Shown here: in pieces, positions 4,369 through 5,754 of the stretch
Position numbering within the stretch: position 1 is the stretch's first letter
How the letters are laid out: each line of letters begins with the position of its first letter
Source of the DNA: an uncultured Gammaproteobacteria bacterium
GTDB taxonomy: Bacteria > Pseudomonadota > Gammaproteobacteria > UBA9214
Length of the DNA stretch: 5,754 nucleotides
Reading direction: 5' to 3'
Assembly (NCBI GenBank): GCA_905480305.1
Contig: CAJQPV010000058.1
Location: 1-5,754 of the forward strand
Notes under the pieces: model-generated
Databases searched by the model: none
What the model was told of the DNA's origin: nothing
The model's input: only the letters and a program-made list of their open reading frames with translations
Position numbers and translations under genes: made by a program

Positions 4369-5754
4369 CTACTGCAAGCTGAACTCCTTACTGCCACCAA
4401 CGGTGTTGTGGTAGAACTGGAATTTCGTGGTCTCGTAGATACCCTTTGCCAGGTCTTTCAGCGCGGCGGCTTTTTCCGGGAACTGTGCCGAGACATCTGC
4501 GGTCGGATCCTCGGCATGCAGGTCATGCAGTTTTGCCTCGCTGCCATCATGCTGCATGCGTAACATGTAGTTGTTTGTGATGGCGCCGATTACCGGTGCA
4601 CGCTTGCCGGATGTTTGCGTATACACGACGCGTTCCCCTTCCGGCACCGGGCCATTGATATCACGGCCCATGGTTGAGTTGACGTAATCAATACCCAGCC
4701 AGCCGGCCATGGTCGGGATTACGTCCACCAGGCTGACGGCATCTTCAACAACACGGTGTTCGAGGTAGCCGGGTGCGTAGATCATGAACGGCACATGCAG
4801 TCCATCCAGGTCCAGCAGTTCATAAAACGGCTCCATGTGCGGCGTGGTGGTGATGCGATTGTTGTGATCACCAAACACTACAAATATCGAGTTATTCAGG
4901 TAGCCGCTGTTCTTCGCCATCTCCAGGAAGCGGCCAATATTAAAGTCCAGCAAGCGTACGGCGTTGTATTGAGCGGTACTTTTGAAGCCGTGCTTGCGGA
5001 CTTCATCTTCTGAAAGCTGGTCTACCTGAAAACCATCGTTATCTTCGGGAACAGTAAAAGGACGGTGGTTAGCCGCTGTTTGTATGTAGGCAAAAAATGG
5101 CCGGTCTTGTGGCTGTTTTGACAGTACCCTGTCGACTTCCCTGAATAGTCCCAGGTCCGATATACCCCAGACATCGACCAGTGGTTCCGTGTACATACCT
5201 TCCTGGTAGAGGCGCACGCCCTTGATGCTGTTCTGGATGAGTGCGCTCATGTTCGCCCAGCCGGCACTGCCGCCGATAAAATAAAATTTCTCGTGTTCAT
5301 GCAGATAATTCAGGGCAATGCGCTGCTCGGCAATCAGCGGATTGCGTGTGGCTGTCTTCACCGAGGACACGTCGGGCAGTCCGGTAATGCTTGCGAACAC
5401 GGTACGTGAGGTGCCTGATACCGGCACATAAAAGTTTGGAAAAAACCAGCCGTTATCCGCCATCATGTCGAGAGTGGGCGTGGTATCAAGCGGGTTATTG
5501 TAGGCACTGACGCGGCTGGCGCCGAGCGATTCCAGCATGATGAGAATAATATTCGGTGCCCGCTCAAACTGCAGCTTTTGCGGCCCTGCCGTTAAAACGC
5601 GATCATAATTTAAACGCTTGTGATCCTTGTCGGTTACATTTAAATAATCGGCTATCACCGGGTAATAGCGGCGCACCTCGTTCATATCATAGCGCGGCTC
5701 TCTTTGTTCGAAGGTGTCGTAAAAGAACAGCACCGGATTGATACCGAGTGCTGC
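4369..5754 (-). CDS. LTA synthase/sulfatase-family membrane protein (partial, N-terminus outside window)
   Basis: The frame stays open to the window edge (AALGINPV precedes the first GTG-type start), so at least 461 C-terminal residues are seen and the start is missing. The visible part is the extracytoplasmic alkaline-phosphatase-like domain of the LtaS family. Numbering from the edge, metal or catalytic residues are Glu75 in LIMLESLG, the nucleophile candidate Thr115 in SGTSRT, His230 in ANHRPFTVP and Asp296-His297 in FGDHN. LtaS-type proteins have about five membrane helices before this domain, so these should lie beyond the right edge. Family members transfer phosphoglycerol, phosphoethanolamine or related groups; Gram-negative members are not expected to make lipoteichoic acid, and the acceptor here is unknown. 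The domain looks intact through to its TAG stop. No transcription signal for it is visible in the window, and no convincing terminator lies in the 15-bp gap to its neighbour. Confidence 0.92.
   Translation of the reverse strand, partial: AALGINPVLFFYDTFEQREPRYDMNEVRRYYPVIADYLNVTDKDHKRLNYDRVLTAGPQKLQFERAPNIILIMLESLGASRVSAYNNPLDTTPTLDMMADNGWFFPNFYVPVSGTSRTVFASITGLPDVSSVKTATRNPLIAEQRIALNYLHEHEKFYFIGGSAGWANMSALIQNSIKGVRLYQEGMYTEPLVDVWGISDLGLFREVDRVLSKQPQDRPFFAYIQTAANHRPFTVPEDNDGFQVDQLSEDEVRKHGFKSTAQYNAVRLLDFNIGRFLEMAKNSGYLNNSIFVVFGDHNNRITTTPHMEPFYELLDLDGLHVPFMIYAPGYLEHRVVEDAVSLVDVIPTMAGWLGIDYVNSTMGRDINGPVPEGERVVYTQTSGKRAPVIGAITNNYMLRMQHDGSEAKLHDLHAEDPTADVSAQFPEKAAALKDLAKGIYETTKFQFYHNTVGGSKEFSLQ

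Noticed and set aside
4354..4376. Bidirectional terminator between the converging genes
   Set aside because: Only a short GCTGT/ACAGC pairing is possible and no T tract follows in either direction.
1..5754. CRISPR array, tRNA, rRNA, insertion sequence or defence island
   Set aside because: No regularly spaced repeats, tRNA-like folds, transposase motifs or known defence-protein motifs were seen on either strand.

Overview
The window (about 5.75 kb, moderately GC-rich) looks like chromosomal DNA of a gammaproteobacterium. Four intact genes have the typical features of their families: the GTPase EngB, a di-haem cytochrome c4, the periplasmic disulfide oxidase DsbA and an endonuclease/exonuclease/phosphatase-fold protein. 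From memory, a cluster of engB, cytochrome c4, dsbA and this phosphatase-fold gene also occurs in Pseudomonas. No tRNA, rRNA, CRISPR array, insertion sequence or phage gene was seen.

Layout from left to right. A strong hairpin terminator lies at 15-53, followed by engB on the minus strand (72-680). A 213-bp divergent control region (681-893) holds a good sigma70-type promoter for cytochrome c4. The cytochrome c4 gene (894-1505) ends in a hairpin. The 1.1 kb between it and dsbA looks like unremarkable filler, but it contains the heavily deleted, frameshifted and stop-interrupted remains of the two System II cytochrome c maturation genes: resB (about 1555-2306) and resC, also called ccsA/ccsB (2302-2670). 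Then come dsbA (2729-3394) and the phosphatase-fold gene (3520-4353). Converging on the latter from the right edge is a partial LTA-synthase/sulfatase-family gene on the minus strand (4369-5754), whose N-terminal part lies outside the window.

How the genes fit together: cytochrome c4 is a periplasmic electron carrier that needs covalent haem attachment at two CXXCH sites. ResB/ResC would do that attachment, and DsbA oxidises thiols in the same compartment. The cluster therefore looks like an old cytochrome c production unit in which the substrate (c4) and the thiol oxidase (DsbA) survive while the dedicated haem ligation machinery has decayed in place. If c4 is still made as a holoprotein, another maturation system (System I Ccm, or a second Ccs copy) must be encoded elsewhere. 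I found no sign of a novel defence or mobile system. The in-place loss of System II is the main discovery in this window.
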